From Zancudomyces culisetae (lineage: Eukaryota; Kickxellomycota; Harpellomycetes; Harpellales; Legeriomycetaceae): a stretch of DNA of 45,372 bases. The stretch is taken from contig LSSK01001912.1 of NCBI GenBank assembly GCA_001969505.1, forward strand, positions 1-45,372, read 5' to 3'. Shown in pieces: positions 43,078-45,372 of the stretch. The notes beneath the pieces are model-generated. The model worked only from the letters and a program-made list of their open reading frames with translations. It was not told where the DNA came from and ran no database searches. The position numbers and the translations under genes are program-made. Position 1 is the first letter of the stretch. Every line of letters starts with the position of its first letter.

Positions 43078-43713
43078 TTTGAAAGCATTTTAGAGCTTTT
43101 GAATATTTATAAATACAATCGAGAAGGAAAAAGTTGATACTCAATAAAATCGCAACGAGATTTGTAAACCATAAGGACTTATTCTCTTTAAACAACTATT
43201 TAATCATTTAGAAAATTCCATTTTAAAAAAATAACATAACGTCTTGATGGGGATTGATGAACAGGGAGATATAGTGTTATTGTGTTAAATGCATATGTGG
43301 TAATAGCAACTATTATTATATATTAGCTCCTACTTGTGTTTAATTTTTGTAAATTATGGCTTAGTTCAAAATTTAATCTGGATCATTTTCCCGAACACTT
43401 AATTTCCGAACTAAAAAAAAATAAGAAAAGGCATAAAGAGTAAACTAAAGTATTAGGAGTGACACAGATCCCCACACTTTTATAGATATCCCCATATGAG
43501 GTGGGAAATAAGTGTAAAGTTTAACACGATAGTAGAATGCATTAAAAAAATAGTATATAAACCATGATCTGCTTTCCATAAACACAATAACATCAACAAC
43601 AACAAAAACACACCAAGTACTACTACTAAGATATTATTATTAGTAATAAATAGCATCATTATCTTTTCAAGATACAGATAATCAAAACAGAAGAGAACAA
43701 AAGTAAGATAAAA
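43078..43713. promoter_or_regulatory. Promoter region of the glycine-rich secreted protein
   Basis: AT-rich, no gene. A TATATAAA element at about 43554 lies some 160 bp before the start codon; the likely leader is A-rich with CAACAA and AACAAAA repeats, typical of a well-expressed fungal transcript. Confidence 0.45.
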
Positions 43714-44261
43714 ATGGTAAAGATCACAATAGTAGGAGTATCAGTTGTATGTGCAATGCTCGCAGCAAATGCCACAGCAGTTGATCAATACGTAAATCTT
43801 TTTGTCAATGAATACCAAGATCAACAAGCGGTAGCAGCAGGTATGGCAAGACTTCCAGATAGTGTTCAATGTTCAATGCTTCGAAATCTAGAGCAGCTGA
43901 GCTTGCTGATCGTGGCATTTTGGGTGTTTTGCTAGGAGGCCTTGGACTCGGTAATATTGGAAATCTGGTCTCTGGAATTACTGGTGGACGCGGATCCGCT
44001 GGTAATAATTTAGGAAACTTACTTTCTGGGCTTACTGGTGGGGTTGTTTCTTTGCTTGGAGGGGGTGGTAGCGGTGGTTTTTTAGGTGGACTTAGATCTG
44101 GTAGTGTTGATTTGGGTGGCTTGGTTTCTAATGTTGCTGGAGTCTTGGATCGGACAGTAATAGTAGAAAAAGATATACCAGAGTTGCACATAAACATAAC
44201 AGAGCTGCTTCAAGGCATAACAGAGCTGCTCATAGACATACTAGGTCATATATTGTTTTAA
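43714..44261 (+). CDS. Glycine-rich secreted protein, junction uncertain
   Basis: The first frame starts at ATG 43714 and encodes a clear signal peptide (about 22 residues, ending NATA). A second frame, which carries the rest, runs 43863-44261 and reads AAELADRGILGVLLGGLGLG followed by Gly/Leu/Ser-rich repeats, a short acidic segment and a hydrophobic end. The two frames do not match. A 71-nt intron from GTAAAT at 43792 to TAG at 43862 joins them in phase 0; a 32-nt intron starting at 43831 also would. Without splicing the first frame stops after 73 codons. The Gly-rich part resembles structural or wall-associated secreted proteins; no family is recognised. A direct 7-bp duplication (GTTCAAT twice) sits at the junction. 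Confidence 0.55.
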
Positions 44262-45225
44262 AATTCTAATTTTGACTTTAAGAAGGATTCACTAATATTT
44301 TGATCTCAATCTCCTTTCTAAATTTTTTGTTGAAATTTACTACACTTTGCAACGATGAGAATTGAAAAATAGTAAACTTGACCATATTTCAACCAGAAAA
44401 AAACTAGTAGAAGAAATAGGTTACTGAATAATTAGAAAGGAGAAACGACTTTTTAGCAGTCCTAGTAAAAGGAAAGATATGGGAAGAGAACCGGATTTCT
44501 GAGTAGAAGGATGAATAAGAATAGCAGAGCAAAATAACAAGTGGTGGAGTCAACAGATAGAGATTTTGCGGGAAATTATAAAAAGAGGAAACAAAGATCA
44601 CCACCCGCAAAAGGCGCGCATTTATGTAAAGACGAGAGCAAACAAACAGATGGCAGCTGGCAGACAGAGAGCATACCACGGAAATATTGATGAAACTACT
44701 GATTATTTCGAGTACCGGTACCCGTGTTGAAACAATAAAAATATAGAAATGATTAAACATGCTCTTCTGGGCGGTGCAAGGTGGGTTCCAGTTTGAATAA
44801 AGTTCCTGATGCAATACATTTCAGAACTATTAACGACAGGAAATGAGGAGAGAAGTAGTAGTGAATGATGGCGGAGTTTTTTTGTAGGGCGACTCATTGG
44901 AGGGGAGTCAAAAAGAATGATTACTCTCTCCGTTAAGAAGAGAGTAACCGAGGCACTATCCTTGGTTTAGCTAGAAAAAGAGAGTATTTTGGATGGAGTC
45001 TGTCAATATAGGATGCAAATCTTAGACCGACTTAAAGTAGATATTTTATAGGATTATTTTTTGTAGTTTTATATGATATTTATTTAATAAGTTAGTTAAA
45101 CTAAAAACGAACCATTTTACTAAATAAGTTATAAAATTAAGATTATGGAATTAGCACGGCTGGAATAACAGAAAATATTTAAACCAAGAATACACTTTTG
45201 GCTTGGGCTACTTTCAGCCTATCGA
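44262..45225. other. Intergenic, no convincing gene
   Basis: Contains two overlapping minus-strand frames (64 codons from ATG 44897, and a longer hydrophobic frame without an ATG) that look like products of a pyrimidine-rich strand. An inverted repeat at 44920-44947 could form a hairpin. The right part is the 3' flank of the gene at the edge. Confidence 0.45.
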
Positions 45226-45372
45226 TTATTTTCCACCAGCAGTTGGCTTTGGAGCGGCGGCTGATGCAGCGGCTGGTGCGGCAGCTGGTGGTGTAGACTC
45301 CTTAATTGCCTTTCTTAATTTTCTGTAGCTTTTCAAGGTGCCAGTACTTTTAAGGTTGGCGAATGCCTTCTT
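45226..45372 (-). CDS. C-terminus of an unrecognised Lys/Ala-rich protein (runs off right edge)
   Basis: The last 48 codons and stop of a gene entering from the right. The peptide starts basic (KKAFANLKSTGTLKSYRKLR) and ends in an Ala/Pro-rich tail closing with TAGGK. GC is higher than in the surroundings and codon choice is biased, as in highly expressed genes such as those for ribosomal or chromatin proteins, but I do not recognise the family. The frame is open to the edge. Confidence 0.7.
   Translation of the reverse strand, partial: KKAFANLKSTGTLKSYRKLRKAIKESTPPAAAPAAASAAAPKPTAGGK

Noticed and set aside
43805-44197. Pro-rich minus-strand frame opposite the Gly-rich protein
   Set aside because: Its Pro runs are simply the complement of Gly codons on the plus strand.
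44404-44814. 136-codon hydrophobic minus-strand frame
   Set aside because: No ATG at its start; the hydrophobic content follows from pyrimidine-rich composition.
1-45372. tRNA genes and CRISPR arrays
   Set aside because: I looked for TFIIIB/T-loop motifs and for spaced direct repeats and found no convincing case; the genome is eukaryotic.

Overview
The window looks like nuclear DNA of an AT-rich, early-diverging (zygomycete-grade) fungus. Fungal markers are an FKS-type beta-1,3-glucan synthase, a GH72 glucanosyltransferase, a CAP/Srv2 protein and a carnitine acetyltransferase ending in a peroxisomal signal. It also carries genes that Saccharomyces-type yeasts lack: an EIPR1 (TSSC1) WD40 protein, a small SMIM8-like membrane protein, a probable augmin-type coiled-coil protein and an F-box/ankyrin protein. 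Most small genes have several GT-AG introns of about 50-200 nt. The mix (AT-rich, degenerate trypsin-like protein, F-box/ankyrin protein, secreted protein whose mature form begins with His) would fit Kickxellomycotina/Harpellales or a Mucoromycota relative. This placement is inference.

Layout: 1-440 is the 5' end of a Ty3/gypsy-type gag gene running off the left edge (minus), with its leader to about 710. 1314-2848 is a secreted histidine acid phosphatase (minus, one intron). 5027-5537 is a frame-disrupted PAH-like (Sin3-type) gene. 6538-13392 is the long intronless FKS gene (minus), followed by about 4 kb of pyrimidine-rich DNA with no convincing gene. 17435-19035 is EIPR1 (minus, six exons), sharing a short divergent promoter with an augmin-like coiled-coil gene (19439-20613). 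21718-22794 is GH72 (plus), convergent with CAP/SRV2 (23058-24754, minus). 25670-26429 is V-ATPase subunit F (minus, four exons), divergent from a small unrecognised gene. 26979-28253 is geranylgeranyl diphosphate synthase (minus, five exons). 29945-30691 is an LPMO-like secreted protein, 31359-31979 a coiled-coil protein (minus) and 32568-32959 the SMIM8-like protein. 34938/35191-37038 is carnitine acetyltransferase, with a possible alternative upstream exon. 38041-38946 is a trypsin-like pseudogene, 40137-42506 the F-box/ankyrin protein and 43714-44261 a glycine-rich secreted protein. 45226-45372 is the C-terminus of an unrecognised Lys/Ala-rich protein running off the right edge (minus).

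The genes do not form a pathway cluster; this is ordinary eukaryotic gene order. Shared themes are cell wall and secretion (FKS, GH72, LPMO-like, glycine-rich protein, acid phosphatase), endosome/vacuole traffic (EIPR1, VMA7, prenyl donor synthesis by GGPPS) and cytoskeleton (CAP, augmin-like). The points most worth a second look are a 27-nt intron in EIPR1, a predicted alternative first exon that could send carnitine acetyltransferase to mitochondria as well as peroxisomes, a trypsin-like reading frame that has lost all three catalytic residues, and two loci (PAH-like and 37.1-37.7 kb) where coding-like sequence crosses a frame break.

Exon coordinates were set by eye from splice consensus and reading-frame continuity; none is confirmed by transcripts. 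Several small multi-exon genes are candidates only, because in AT-rich DNA short spliceable open frames can arise by chance.
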